Counted from the stretch's first letter, positions 48,193 to 57,312 are shown. The stretch is 64,000 nucleotides of DNA from Saccharothrix sp. NRRL B-16314 (GCF_000716595.1 NZ_JNXC01000002.1:62001-126000), one strand, 5' to 3'. A program made the numbers and translations. Notes: generated by a model from the letters alone, not told the origin.

Positions 48193-49095
48193 GTGAGCAC
48201 CCCCGTCGCCGTAGTCGGCCCCACCGCCACCGGGAAGTCCGACCTGGCCGTCCGGCTCGCCGCCGAGCTTGGCGGCGAGGTGGTCAACGCGGACGCGATG
48301 CAGCTCTACCGGGGCATGGACATCGGCACCGCCAAGATCACCGCCGGTGAGCGGCAGGGCGTGCCGCACCACCTGCTCGACGTGCTGGACGTGACCGAGA
48401 CGGCGTCCGTGGCCGCCTACCAGCGCGAGGCGCGGGCCGTCGTGGAGCGGCTGCTGGCCGAGGGGCGCACGCCGGTCCTCGTCGGCGGCTCGGGCCTGTA
48501 CGTGCAGGCGGTGCTGGACGACCTGGTGTTCCCCGGCACCGACGAGAAGATCCGCACCCAGCTGGAGCAGGAGCTGTCGGTGTTCGGCGCGGAGACGCTG
48601 CACGGGCGGCTGGCGCAGCTCGACCCGGCGGCGGCGTTGGCGATCCTGCCCAGCAACGGTCGCCGGGTGGTGCGCGCGCTGGAGGTCATCGAGCTGACCG
48701 GGCAGCCGTTCTCGGCGACGCTGCCCAAGCCCGGTCCCGCGCGTTACGGCACGGTGGTGGTCGGGCTGGACCGCGAGGTGTCCGCACTGGACGAACGGGT
48801 GGACGCGCGGGTGGCGCGGATGTTCGAGGCCGGTCTGGTGGACGAGGTCCGTGCGTTGGCGGAGCGTGGGCTGCGCGACGGCCGCACGGCGTCCCGCGCG
48901 CTCGGCTACCAGCAGGTGCTGGCGGCGTTCGACGGCGAGTGCACGCTGGAGGAGGCGGCGGCCACCACCGCGCAGGCCACCCGGCGGTTCGTCCGCAAGC
49001 AGCGGTCGTGGTTCCGCCGCGACCAGCGGGTCAGGTGGTTCGACGCGGCGGCACCGGACCTGGCCGGGGACGTGCTCGCGCTGGTCGCCCCGTAG
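48193..49095 (+). CDS. miaA: tRNA dimethylallyltransferase
   Basis: 300 residues: P-loop [12 protein letters not shown] at about residue 9, [18 protein letters not shown] (the substrate-binding switch), [15 protein letters not shown], and the C-terminal [16 protein letters not shown] that grips tRNA. It transfers dimethylallyl from DMAPP to A37, making the substrate of MiaB. GTG start, 4 bp after the upstream stop; dapF follows after 10 bp. Confidence 0.94.
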   Translation: MSTPVAVVGPTATGKSDLAVRLAAELGGEVVNADAMQLYRGMDIGTAKITAGERQGVPHHLLDVLDVTETASVAAYQREARAVVERLLAEGRTPVLVGGSGLYVQAVLDDLVFPGTDEKIRTQLEQELSVFGAETLHGRLAQLDPAAALAILPSNGRRVVRALEVIELTGQPFSATLPKPGPARYGTVVVGLDREVSALDERVDARVARMFEAGLVDEVRALAERGLRDGRTASRALGYQQVLAAFDGECTLEEAAATTAQATRRFVRKQRSWFRRDQRVRWFDAAAPDLAGDVLALVAP

Positions 49096-49105
49096 CCTGG
49101 TCGCT

Positions 49106-49906
49106 GTGGGAGTCGAGTTTTTGAAGGGCCACGGCACCGAGAACGACTTCGTCGTGCTGCCCGACCCGGACGGCGTGCTGGACCTGACCGAGGCACGGGT
49201 GCGCGCGCTGTGCGACCGCCAGCGAGGTCTGGGCGCGGACGGCGTGCTGCGGGTCGTGCGGCCCGACTTCGGCCCGTGGTTCATGGACTACCGCAACGCG
49301 GACGGCTCGATCGCCGAGATGTGCGGCAACGGGGTGCGCGTGTTCTCCCGGTACCTGGTGGAGGCCGAGCTCGTGCCCGCCGGTGAGTTCACCATCGGCA
49401 CGCGGGCCGGTGAGCGGCACGTCGTCGTGCACTCGGACGGCACGGTCACGGTGGACATGGGGCGGGTGCTGGTCACCGGCACGAGCACCGCCACGGTCGA
49501 CGGCCGGACGTTCAGCGGGGTCGCGGTGGACGTCGGCAACCCGCACCTGGGCTGCGTGACGGACGTGCCGGTGGCGGAGCTCGACCTGCACCTGCCGCCC
49601 GGCCACGACCCGGCGCAGTTCCCGCACGGCGTGAACGTCGAGTTCGTCAACGTGCTGGGCGACGGCGCCCTCCGGATGCGCGTGCACGAGCGCGGCGTGG
49701 GCGAGACCAGGTCGTGCGGCACCGGCACGGTGGCCGCGGTGGCGTCGTGGCTGCACGGCACCGGTCAGCGGGTCGGCAAGGCCACTGTGGACGTCCTCGG
49801 TGGACAGGTGTCCGTGGTGATCGAGGAGGAGAGCTCGACGCTCACCGGCCCGGCCGTGCTGCTCGCCCGCGGTGAACTCGACCAAGCCTGGTGGGACGCG
49901 CTCTAA
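49106..49906 (+). CDS. dapF: Diaminopimelate epimerase
   Basis: 266 residues. The two catalytic cysteines are in [10 protein letters not shown] and [25 protein letters not shown] is the family start. It converts LL- to meso-diaminopimelate, the wall cross-linking residue and lysine precursor. GTG start. In mycobacteria hflX follows at once; here a 3.4-kb accessory island intervenes. Confidence 0.94.
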   Translation: MGVEFLKGHGTENDFVVLPDPDGVLDLTEARVRALCDRQRGLGADGVLRVVRPDFGPWFMDYRNADGSIAEMCGNGVRVFSRYLVEAELVPAGEFTIGTRAGERHVVVHSDGTVTVDMGRVLVTGTSTATVDGRTFSGVAVDVGNPHLGCVTDVPVAELDLHLPPGHDPAQFPHGVNVEFVNVLGDGALRMRVHERGVGETRSCGTGTVAAVASWLHGTGQRVGKATVDVLGGQVSVVIEEESSTLTGPAVLLARGELDQAWWDAL

Positions 49907-49909
49907 GAA

Positions 49910-50215
49910 CTACCGGAGCACGAGCGCCACGCCGTGGTCCAGCCGTCGGTCGAACGCGGTCGGCTCGAGGTCGTCCGCCACGGCCCGCAGTGACGGGTAG
50001 CCGCCCAGCGAATCACCCAGTCCGGCGACGCCGGGCGCGGCCTGCTCCTCCTGCACCAGCCCCAGCGTGAGGTGGACGAGGGTCCACAGGGTCCACGCCG
50101 GGCGGGGCACACCACCCGCTACCAAGGCCGCCGCCAACGCTTCGGCGAAGCGCAGCGTGCCGGGCTCGGCCGCGCAGGTCCCGACCACGCCGAACGCCAC
50201 CCGGTCGGCGTCGAC
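49910..50215 (-). pseudogene. TetR-family regulator remnant, C-terminal part only
   Basis: The minus strand encodes about 100 residues like the effector domain of a TetR/AcrR regulator: ADRVAFGVVGTCAAEPGTLR, then AWTLWTLVHLTLGLVQEEQA, ending DHGVALVLR before TAG. The helix-turn-helix half is missing; upstream codons in the same frame read as the reverse of another gene. It is thus a 5'-truncated gene. The cut point meets the remnant of an FAD monooxygenase gene on the other strand. Confidence 0.65.
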
Positions 50216-50596
50216 CTCCTGCGGAACACGCGGGCGCAGACCGCGCTGATGACGGCGTACTCGGTGGAGGGGCAGGCGTTGCGCGAGGTGATCAGCGCCC
50301 GGATCGCGGACGTGCCGGCGTTCTCGCGGACGTTGGCCGAATCGCTGTCCGCGCTGTCCGTCGCGTACCCGGCGGGACCGGACGACCACCCGTTGACCGG
50401 CACCCGCGCGCCAAACCTGGAGTTCGCCGACGGCGACCTGTTCACCCTGCTGCACCCCGGCCGGCCGGTGCTGCTCGACTTCACCTGCGGCGCGCTCGAC
50501 GGTCGTCCGGTGGCGCTGACCGGCGACCGCCCGGCGTGGGCGGACGTGCGGTCCGCGCTGATCCGGCCGGACGGCCACGTCGGGTGGGCCGCCTAG
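50189..50596 (+). pseudogene. FAD-dependent monooxygenase remnant, C-terminal part only
   Basis: The plus strand encodes about 135 residues that match the end of aromatic FAD monooxygenases (PgaE/Rox type): AERHPVGVDLLRNTRAQTAL, ALREVISARI, HPLTGTRAPNLEF, GRPVLLDFT and the last stretch ADVRSALIRPDGHVGWA. The FAD-binding Rossmann and NADPH parts are missing, and no start fits. The stop overlaps the converging SMP-30 stop. It was probably once divergently paired with the tetR remnant that now faces it. Confidence 0.7.
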
Positions 50597-51465
50597 AGGG
50601 CGAAGACCTCCAGCCTGCCGAGCCGATCCCCGGCCACCGTCTCCGGCGGCGAGGTGGGCGCGGTGCAGCAGACGAGCTGGTCCTCCACGATGGCGACGGC
50701 GAAGCAGAGCTGGCTGGTTTCCACCTTCCGGGTGATCTCGCCGCCCTCTTCGACCCGGAACGCGAACGGCTGGAGCGCGGGCGCGACCCACACTCCGCCA
50801 TCGGCGTCCACGGCGATGCCGTCCGGCGCGATGAAGTGCTCGCGCAGCGACGCCCACACCTGCCGGTCCGACAACGAGCCGTCGTCGGCGACCGCGAAGC
50901 TGGTCAGGCCGAAGGCGAGGGTTTCCGCGACCACCAGCCGTCCCCGCTCGCCACCTCGGCCGGGCAGCAGCCCCATCCCGTTGGGGAATTTCAGGTCCTC
51001 GGCCGCGACGCCGACCGCGCCGTCCGGCTGGACCAGCGCCAACGGCGTGCCGGGCGGCACCCAGTCCGGCTGCAGCATCGGCGCCTCGCCACCCGCCGCG
51101 ATGGCCGCGTGCAGGTCGAAGCCGAAGTTGCCGACGTACGCGCGACCGCGGGCGTCGACCAGCATGTCGTTGGCGTGGAAGGTGGCGATGCCGTTCAGGT
51201 CGGCGTGCTCGACCAGGCCGCCGTCCTCCAGCCGCAGCACCTTCCGGTCCAGCATCGACACCACGAGCAGCCGACCGTCCGGCAGCCAGCCCAGGCCCGA
51301 CGGCTGCCCCGGCACCGTGCAGACGACCTCCTCGTCGCCCGTCGCCAGGTCGAGCGCGCGGACCTCGTGGCCGTAGAAGTCCGAGTAGTAGAGCCTGCCG
51401 TCGGCCCCCTGGCGCGGCCCCTCGCCGAACCGGAGACCTTCGCGGAGCACGGTGGTGTCAGCCAT
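50593..51465 (-). CDS. SMP-30/gluconolactonase-like beta-propeller protein
   Basis: 290 residues with propeller blades typical of SMP-30 proteins: LRFGEGPRQGADGRLYYSDF (metal Glu), HANDMLVDARGRAYVGNFG (Asn/Asp ligands), LKFPNGMGLLPG and IAPDGIAVDADGGVWVA (metal Asp). It likely hydrolyses a lactone. Its ATG overlaps the end of the MFS gene by 8 bp, so it is the second gene of an operon led by that exporter. Confidence 0.88.
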   Translation of the reverse strand: MADTTVLREGLRFGEGPRQGADGRLYYSDFYGHEVRALDLATGDEEVVCTVPGQPSGLGWLPDGRLLVVSMLDRKVLRLEDGGLVEHADLNGIATFHANDMLVDARGRAYVGNFGFDLHAAIAAGGEAPMLQPDWVPPGTPLALVQPDGAVGVAAEDLKFPNGMGLLPGRGGERGRLVVAETLAFGLTSFAVADDGSLSDRQVWASLREHFIAPDGIAVDADGGVWVAPALQPFAFRVEEGGEITRKVETSQLCFAVAIVEDQLVCCTAPTSPPETVAGDRLGRLEVFAL

Positions 51466-52699
51466 GCCGGTCGACCGTAGTGACCGCCGGCACCTCCCGC
51501 ATCGCCCGCAGTGGTGACAGGACCACCCACAGCACCGACAGTGCCTGCCCCGTCATCGCCACCCACAACGTCCCCGTGACCCCGATGCCGCCGCCGAGCA
51601 CGCCGCCGACCAACCCGCCCAGCGGCATCGAGCCCCACACCACGAACCGGATGCTGGCGTTCATCCGGCCCAGCAGGTGGTCCGGGCAGATGGACTGCCG
51701 GTAGCTGACCTGGGCGATGTTGTAGACGGTCGCCCCGTACGCCACCGCGGCCTCGCCGACGACCAGGAACGCGATCCGCCAGTCCGCCGCGCCGAGCGGG
51801 ATGAGGATCCCGAACGGCCAGGTGACCAGGCCGGACAGCCAGATCACCGTGTTCTGGCCGAACCGGGCGTTCCACCGGTTGACGGTCAGCGCGCCCAGCA
51901 CGCCGCCGATGCCCGCCGAGCTGAGCACCAGGCCGACCACGCCCTCGGACAGGTCCAGCCCGCGCACCAGGAACAGCACCAGCACGGCCGCACCCATGCC
52001 GCCGAAGAAGTTGGCGGTACCCGTGCAGCCGACGATCGCGCGCAGCGAGCGGTGCCCGAAGACGAACCTCAAGCCCTCGGCGATCTCGTGCGCCAACCCC
52101 GGCTTGTCCGGCTGCCGGGGCGGCGGTTCCTCCGTGCGGATGCGCAGCAGGAACAACGCCGAGGCCAGGTAGCCGACCGCGGTGGCCAGCACACCGACCG
52201 CCGCGCCGACGACCTGAGCGACACCACCGGCCACGGCCGGGCCGGACACCTCCGCCACCGCCCGGCTGGCCTCCAGCTTCGAGTTGCCCTCGACCAGCTG
52301 CTCCCGGCCGACCAGCGCGGGCAGGTACGACTGGTAGGCGATGTCGAACATGACCGTGGCCGCGCCGACCAGCAGCGCGACCACGACGAGGTGCGTCAGC
52401 GTGAGCGCGCCCAGCCACCAGGCCACCGGCACGGTCAGGAGCAGGGCCGCCCTCGTGAAGTCGGCCACGAGCATCACCGGGCGGCGGCGCAGCCGGTCGA
52501 CCCACACCCCGGCGGGCAGCCCGATCAGCAGGAACGCGGCCGTGCCGGCGGCCGACAGCACGCCCATCTCGAACGGCGTCGCGGCCAGCGCGCCCACGGC
52601 GAGCAGCGGCAACACCGTCCGGCCGATCGTCGAGCCGAACTGGCTGATGGTGTCGCCTGCCCACAGCAGGCGGAAGTCGCGATGAGACCAGAGGGACAC
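51458..52699 (-). CDS. MFS transporter, DHA3-type (macrolide-efflux-like)
   Basis: 413 residues with twelve helices; FRLLWAGDTISQFGSTIGRT at the start and GLPAGVWVDRLRRRPVML as motif A are typical of the DHA3/MefA-like group. First gene of an operon with the SMP-30 gene. The promoter region faces an ArsR-like gene and contains a perfect 8+8 inverted repeat 19 bp from the ATG, a likely operator. Confidence 0.9.
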   Translation of the reverse strand: MSLWSHRDFRLLWAGDTISQFGSTIGRTVLPLLAVGALAATPFEMGVLSAAGTAAFLLIGLPAGVWVDRLRRRPVMLVADFTRAALLLTVPVAWWLGALTLTHLVVVALLVGAATVMFDIAYQSYLPALVGREQLVEGNSKLEASRAVAEVSGPAVAGGVAQVVGAAVGVLATAVGYLASALFLLRIRTEEPPPRQPDKPGLAHEIAEGLRFVFGHRSLRAIVGCTGTANFFGGMGAAVLVLFLVRGLDLSEGVVGLVLSSAGIGGVLGALTVNRWNARFGQNTVIWLSGLVTWPFGILIPLGAADWRIAFLVVGEAAVAYGATVYNIAQVSYRQSICPDHLLGRMNASIRFVVWGSMPLGGLVGGVLGGGIGVTGTLWVAMTGQALSVLWVVLSPLRAMREVPAVTTVDRHG

Positions 52700-52717
52700 G
52701 CCCTGAAGTCTCGCGGG

Positions 52718-52741
52718 AGTGATTGGAAAGTGTCAATCACT
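52718..52741. promoter_or_regulatory. Inverted-repeat operator in the MFS / ArsR-like divergent promoter
   Basis: AGTGATTG at 52718-52725 and CAATCACT at 52734-52741 are a perfect inverted repeat with an 8-bp spacer. It lies in the 70-bp gap between the divergent MFS and ArsR-like genes and is an obvious site for the ArsR-like dimer. Confidence 0.7.
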
Positions 52742-52757
52742 GAGCGGAGACGAGTCT

Positions 52758-52763
52758 TATGCT
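52758..52763 (+). promoter_or_regulatory. TATGCT -10-like element, ArsR-like gene
   Basis: TATGCT ends 7 bp before GTG 52770, so RNA would begin about at the start codon, giving a leaderless message. This supports GTG 52770. No good -35 box is seen; the inverted-repeat operator occupies that place. Confidence 0.45.
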
Positions 52764-52769
52764 GTGCCC

Positions 52770-53258
52770 GTGCCCAGACGGATCGCCACCGCCGACGAGG
52801 CCGCCGCCCTCGCCTCGGACGTGCGACTGCGGATCATCCGGCTCACGTACGACACGCCGCTCACGAACAAGGAGATCGCCGAACGCCTCGGCAAGGACCC
52901 CGCCACCACCCTCCACCACGTGCGCAAACTCGTCGCGACGGGCTTCCTCGAACCGCAAGGGGCGCGCTCGGGCAACCGGGGCGCGCGGGAGATCCCCTAC
53001 CTGTCGACCGGCCTGTCGTGGCAGCTCGACTGGCGGAAGAGGCCGCTGGCGGCCAAGGAGGCGATCCTCCAGGCGTTCCTGGGCGAGGTCGCCGACGTGG
53101 GCGTCGACGCGCTGCGACAGGTCCGGCTCGTGGTGCGGGCCGACCCGGAGGAACTAAACCGGCGCCTCCGTTCGTTGTTCGATGAGCTGGCAGCCGAGCC
53201 GGCACACCCCGACGGGGAACGCGTGGCGATCTACCTGGCGATGTACCCGGGCGATTAA
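52770..53258 (+). CDS. ArsR-like winged-helix transcriptional regulator
   Basis: 162 residues. The winged helix spans residues about 8-75: ASDVRLRIIRLTYDTPLTNKE, IAERLGKDPATTLHHVRKLV and GFLEPQGARSGNRGAREIPY. The rest is helical with no metal Cys pattern, so a small-molecule or dimer domain is likely. It should regulate the divergent MFS/SMP-30 operon. GTG 52770 fits the leaderless promoter; GTG 52764 would add two residues. Confidence 0.85.
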   Translation: MPRRIATADEAAALASDVRLRIIRLTYDTPLTNKEIAERLGKDPATTLHHVRKLVATGFLEPQGARSGNRGAREIPYLSTGLSWQLDWRKRPLAAKEAILQAFLGEVADVGVDALRQVRLVVRADPEELNRRLRSLFDELAAEPAHPDGERVAIYLAMYPGD

Positions 53259-53301
53259 CCACTCGGACCCGGTAGGGGTGCCGTGGGACGATGAAGGGCA
53301 A

Positions 53302-54747
53302 ATGACGGAAAACACGCACATCAGCAACGACTGGCTCGACCACGAGGACGAGCTGTCCACCGGCGACCTGGCGCTCGAAGAGCGCGCCGCACTGCGTCGC
53401 GTAGCGGGATTGTCCACCGAGCTCGAGGACATCACCGAGGTCGAGTACCGGCAGCTCCGACTGGAGCGCGTCGTGCTGGTCGGCGTGTGGACCGAAGGCA
53501 CGGCGGCCGACTCCGAGGCGTCCCTGGCCGAGCTGGCCCTGCTCGCCGAGACGGCGGGCTCCGAAGTGCTGGAAGGCCTCGTGCAGCGGCGCGACCGGCC
53601 CGACCCGGCCACCTACATCGGCTCCGGCAAGGTCCACGAGCTGCGCGACGTCGTGATCGCGACGGGCGCGGACACGGTGATCTGCGACGGCGAGCTCTCC
53701 CCCGGCCAGCTGCGCCAGCTGGAGGAGAAGCTCAAGGTCAAGGTCGTCGACCGCACCGCGCTGATCCTGGACATCTTCGCCCAGCACGCGTCCACCCGTG
53801 AGGGCAAGGCGCAGGTCGAGATGGCCCAGCTCCAGTACCTCATGCCGCGACTGCGCGGTTGGGGTGAGTCGCTGTCCCGGCAGGCCGGTGGTCGTGCCGG
53901 CGGTGCCAACGGCGGCGTGGGTCTGCGCGGTCCCGGTGAGACGAAGCTGGAGACCGACCGCAGGCGCATCCGCGCGCGCATCGCGAAGCTGCGCCGCGAG
54001 ATCGCCGCCATGAGCGTCACCCGGGAGACCAAGCGGCACCGCCGGATCGCCAACTCGGTGCCGAACGTGGCCATCGCGGGGTACACGAACGCGGGCAAGT
54101 CCAGCCTGCTCAACGCGCTGACCGGCGCGGGGGTGCTGGTGCAGGACGCCCTGTTCGCGACCCTCGACCCGACCACGCGGCGCACCGAGACGCCCGAGGG
54201 CCTGCCCTACACGTTGACCGACACGGTCGGCTTCGTGCGGCACCTGCCGCACCAGCTGGTCGAGGCGTTCCGGTCGACGCTGGAGGAGGTGGCCGACGCG
54301 GACCTGCTGGTCCACGTGGTCGACGGCTCGGACGCGATGCCGGAGAAGCAAGTCGTCGCGGTCCGCGAGGTGATCACCGAGATCTCGTCGCGGCGGGACG
54401 ACCCGATGCCGACCGAGCTGCTGGTGGTGAACAAGGTCGACGCGGTGGGCGAACTGGGCATGGCCCGCCTGCGCCACCTGTTCCCGACGGCGGTGTTCGT
54501 GTCGGCGCAGACCGGTGAGGGCATCGCCGAGCTGCGGGAGCGCATCGCGACCATGACGCCGCGGCCGGAGGTCGTGGTCGACGCGATGGTGCCGTACGCG
54601 CGGGGCGAGCTGGTCGCGCGCGTGCACCGCGAGGGCGAGGTGCTCAAGGAGCGCCACACCGAGGAGGGCACCGAGCTGTCCGCCCGGGTGCCGCGTGACC
54701 TGGCCGGCGTGCTGGAGAAGTTCGCCGTGGACGGAAGCCGCGCTTGA
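53302..54747 (+). CDS. hflX: Ribosome-associated GTPase HflX
   Basis: 481 residues. The N-terminal HflX domain holds GLVQRRDRPDPATYIGSGKV; a Gly-rich hinge follows (GGRAGGANGGVGLRGPGETK); G-domain motifs are GYTNAGKSSLLNAL (G1), DTVGFVRHLP (G3) and NKVD (G4). HflX splits stalled or idle 70S ribosomes after stress. The ATG is at 53302; the frame upstream shadows the ArsR-like gene. It corresponds to Rv2725c. Confidence 0.93.
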   Translation: MTENTHISNDWLDHEDELSTGDLALEERAALRRVAGLSTELEDITEVEYRQLRLERVVLVGVWTEGTAADSEASLAELALLAETAGSEVLEGLVQRRDRPDPATYIGSGKVHELRDVVIATGADTVICDGELSPGQLRQLEEKLKVKVVDRTALILDIFAQHASTREGKAQVEMAQLQYLMPRLRGWGESLSRQAGGRAGGANGGVGLRGPGETKLETDRRRIRARIAKLRREIAAMSVTRETKRHRRIANSVPNVAIAGYTNAGKSSLLNALTGAGVLVQDALFATLDPTTRRTETPEGLPYTLTDTVGFVRHLPHQLVEAFRSTLEEVADADLLVHVVDGSDAMPEKQVVAVREVITEISSRRDDPMPTELLVVNKVDAVGELGMARLRHLFPTAVFVSAQTGEGIAELRERIATMTPRPEVVVDAMVPYARGELVARVHREGEVLKERHTEEGTELSARVPRDLAGVLEKFAVDGSRA

Positions 54748-54751
54748 GCCG

Positions 54752-55780
54752 TTGCGCGCGTTCGCGGTAGTCGTCGGGCTGTTGTTGACGGCCGGTTCCG
54801 CCTCGGCGGAGCCGGCCGTCGTCGACGTGTGCGCGGTGACCGACCCGCGCCTGGAGGAGCTGTCCGGCTTCGCGTCCGACGGCAACCAGTGGTTCGCGGT
54901 GAACGACAGCGACAACGGCCGGCTGCTGATCCAGGTGCTCGACCGGAATTGCGCGATCACCCGGACGATCACCGCGCCGAACAACCCGTTCGACGTCGAA
55001 GACCTCGCCCTCGCTCCTGACGGAACCCTGTGGGCGGCGGACACCGGCGACAACGGCAAGTCGCGGGAAACCGTGGCATTGCACGCGGTTTCACCGGACG
55101 GCGGCAGTCGTTTGTACCGACTCACGTATCCTGACGGAAAGCATGACGCCGAAGCATTGTTGGTGGACGGCGCGGGCATTCCGCACATCATCACGAAGGA
55201 AACGATCGGGTCGGCTTTGGTGTACCGGCCGGCGTCCGGGTTGAGCGAGGGCGCGGCGACGCCGATGGAGCAGGTGGCCCGCGTGTCGATCGGCAGCACG
55301 GACACCGCAGGCGGCCCGTTGCAGAACCCCGTGGTGACGCGCGTGGTCACCGGTGGCGCCATGTCGCGGGACGGCAAGGTGGCAGCGCTGCGGACCTACA
55401 CCGACGCGTACCTGTTCCCGGTGCCGGACGGCGACCTGGCGAAGGCGTTGGAGGCCGACCCGGTGCGGGTGCCGCTGGCCGGCGAGCCGCAGGGCGAGGC
55501 CATCGCGTTCGACCCGGACGGCACGCTGCTGTCGGCGTCCGAGTTCGGCAACGCCGGCAGCACGTCGTCGACCGTGCGTGCGGTCACCGGTGCGGCGGCG
55601 TTGGCCGAGCCGCCGGCGCCCACCACGACCCCTGCGGAGGCCCCGGCGCCCGGCGGTGACGCTTCGGCCGCTCCCCCGTCCTCCGAACCGCGTTCGGTGT
55701 GGCCGGTGGTGGGTGGCGGCGCGGTGGCGTTGGTGCTGCTGGGAGCCCTGGTACGGCGTTCACGCAGGCGAAAGGCGTAA
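54752..55780 (+). CDS. Secreted, C-terminally membrane-anchored beta-propeller-like protein
   Basis: 342 residues. Signal peptide (RAFAVVVGLLLTAGSASA), a propeller-like body with FDVEDLALAPDGTLWAADTG, NGKSRETVALHAV and GEAIAFDPDGTLLSASEFG, a Pro/Thr/Ala linker, and a C-terminal helix VVGGGAVALVLLGALV followed by RRSRRRKA. It resembles secreted esterase-like or SMP-30-like sensors, and the function is unknown. The start is uncertain: TTG 54752 begins the signal peptide 4 bp after hflX; GTG 54695 overlaps hflX. A membrane protein gene also lies between hflX and lexA in mycobacteria. Confidence 0.75.
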   Translation: MRAFAVVVGLLLTAGSASAEPAVVDVCAVTDPRLEELSGFASDGNQWFAVNDSDNGRLLIQVLDRNCAITRTITAPNNPFDVEDLALAPDGTLWAADTGDNGKSRETVALHAVSPDGGSRLYRLTYPDGKHDAEALLVDGAGIPHIITKETIGSALVYRPASGLSEGAATPMEQVARVSIGSTDTAGGPLQNPVVTRVVTGGAMSRDGKVAALRTYTDAYLFPVPDGDLAKALEADPVRVPLAGEPQGEAIAFDPDGTLLSASEFGNAGSTSSTVRAVTGAAALAEPPAPTTTPAEAPAPGGDASAAPPSSEPRSVWPVVGGGAVALVLLGALVRRSRRRKA

Positions 55781-55892
55781 GTGGCCCGCGCCTCACGGCC
55801 CGGACCGCCCGCCTTCCACGTCCTGCCGACTCCCGGAACCGCCGTCGCCAGAGCCGCCCGCTTCAAAGCCTCCCGCTGACAGAGCTTCCGCT

Positions 55893-56594
55893 TCAGAGCC
55901 TGCGCAGTACCGCCACGACCTTGCCCAGGATCGTCGCCTCGTCACCGGGGATCGGCTGGTAGGCGACGTTGTGCGGCATCAGCCACACGTGCCCGTCTTC
56001 CTTGCGCTTGAACGACTTCACGGTGGCCTCACCGTCGATCATCGCGGCCACCACCTCGCCGTTGTCCGCCGTCGGCTGCTGCCGGACGACGACCCAGTCG
56101 CCGTCGGTGATGGCGGCGTCCACCATCGAGTCACCCACGACCTTCAGCAGGAAGACGTCACCCTCGCCGACGATCTCGCGCGGCAGCGGGAACACGTCCT
56201 CGATGGCCTCTTCCGCCAGGATCGGCCCACCGGCCGCGATGCGGCCCAGCATGGGCACGTACGCGGGCGTCGGCTTGGACGACGGGTCCAAGCCGGTCAC
56301 GATCTCGGTCGGCAGCACGCCCACCGCGCGCGGCCGGTTCGGATCGCGACGCAGGTAGCCCTTCCGCTCCAACGCGCGCAGCTGGTGGGCGACCGAGGAG
56401 GTGGAGGTCAGGCCGACCGCCTCCCCGATCTCGCGCACGCTGGGCGGGTAGCCGAACCGGTCCAGCCAGTCGCGGATCACGTCGAGCACCTTGCGCTGGC
56501 GCAGGGTGAGCCCGGCGTTGCCCGCGATGTCCGCCGGTTCGGGCGCGGAGGGCACATCGGCGGTGCGCAGGTCTTCGCTTGTCTTGCGTGCCAC
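55893..56594 (-). CDS. lexA: SOS repressor LexA
   Basis: 233 residues. The DNA-binding part holds [24 protein letters not shown]; self-cleavage is at Ala-Gly in [11 protein letters not shown]; Ser in [11 protein letters not shown] and Lys in EATVKSFKR form the catalytic dyad. RecA filaments trigger cleavage and so release SOS genes. Two LexA boxes lie in the promoter gap, so it is autoregulated. Divergent from the LysM gene, as Rv2720 is from Rv2719c. Confidence 0.95.
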   Translation of the reverse strand: MARKTSEDLRTADVPSAPEPADIAGNAGLTLRQRKVLDVIRDWLDRFGYPPSVREIGEAVGLTSTSSVAHQLRALERKGYLRRDPNRPRAVGVLPTEIVTGLDPSSKPTPAYVPMLGRIAAGGPILAEEAIEDVFPLPREIVGEGDVFLLKVVGDSMVDAAITDGDWVVVRQQPTADNGEVVAAMIDGEATVKSFKRKEDGHVWLMPHNVAYQPIPGDEATILGKVVAVLRRL

Positions 56595-56681
56595 GGTGCT
56601 TCCTCCTCACCGGTCCCGATTGCCCAGGCCGGCTATCCGACGATCTTCACTTGTGGACGGTAGTCGCGTTACCTGTCCAGA

Positions 56682-56697
56682 TCAAACACCTGTTCGA
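56682..56697. promoter_or_regulatory. LexA (SOS) box, one mismatch
   Basis: TCAAAC-ACCT-GTTCGA matches the actinobacterial LexA consensus TCGAAC-N4-GTTCGA with one change. It lies 88 bp upstream of the lexA ATG. Confidence 0.8.
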
Positions 56698-56763
56698 AGT
56701 AAACCTCGGCGTGTCGTAGCGATTTCGCCCGACGAAGTGGTAGACATTCGCACGGACGTTCGA

Positions 56764-56779
56764 TCGAACACAGGTTCGA
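56764..56779. promoter_or_regulatory. LexA (SOS) box, perfect
   Basis: TCGAAC-ACAG-GTTCGA is a perfect match to the consensus and lies 32 bp upstream of the LysM gene start. An overlapping GTTCGATCGAAC palindrome just before it may strengthen binding. Confidence 0.85.
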
Positions 56780-56811
56780 TCAGGATCGGATGACCTGCGA
56801 TGGAGGGCATC

Positions 56812-57309
56812 ATGGCGGTGGTCATTGGCACCCGGAACAGCTTCGAACTCGTGGACGGCGCCGGTGCCGAGGATGTCGCCCTCGGCGCCGGATTGCGACC
56901 CGGACCGCGCGTGCTCCGCCGGTTCGAGTTGGCGGACAAGGACAGTCGCCGCCCCGCCACCCGAGCCCGGCGACTCGCAGTACACCGCACCTCGCCGGAC
57001 CCCGCAGCCTGCCAGGTGCGGCCCCGGCGCCACCCGGCACTCGAGTTCCTCGCGTACTCCGCTGCTGCAGCCGTGTTCGCCGCGCTGCTGAGCCTGCTCT
57101 ACCTGTACGCGTCAGGGGCCACCACCGTCCCCGAACGTACTAACGTCGTACACGTCCAGGTGGGCGAGACCCTGTGGGACGTGGCGGAGCGCAACGCCCC
57201 CCACAGCGACCCGGATGCCGTCGTCTCCCGCATCCGCGACCTGAACGACCTCCCCGACGCCGACATCACCCCCGGCCAACCCCTCGTCGTCCCCGACGGC
57301 ACCCCCTAA
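56812..57309 (+). CDS. LysM-domain membrane protein, SOS-controlled (Rv2719c/DivS position)
   Basis: 165 residues: a basic cytosolic part, a membrane helix at about 83-103 (FLAYSAAAAVFAALLSLLYL) and an outside LysM domain (about 117-162, VQVGETLWDVAERNAP). It should bind peptidoglycan. In M. tuberculosis Rv2719c and in C. glutamicum DivS, the lexA-divergent genes, are damage-induced division suppressors; the same layout with a perfect LexA box suggests the same role. ATG 56812 has a GGAGGG site; ATG 56800 is possible. Confidence 0.85.
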   Translation: MAVVIGTRNSFELVDGAGAEDVALGAGLRPGPRVLRRFELADKDSRRPATRARRLAVHRTSPDPAACQVRPRRHPALEFLAYSAAAAVFAALLSLLYLYASGATTVPERTNVVHVQVGETLWDVAERNAPHSDPDAVVSRIRDLNDLPDADITPGQPLVVPDGTP

Positions 57310-57312
57310 CCC

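Noticed and set aside
52861..55377. Open frame of over 800 codons on the minus strand
   Set aside because: Antisense shadow of hflX and its neighbours, with no domain.
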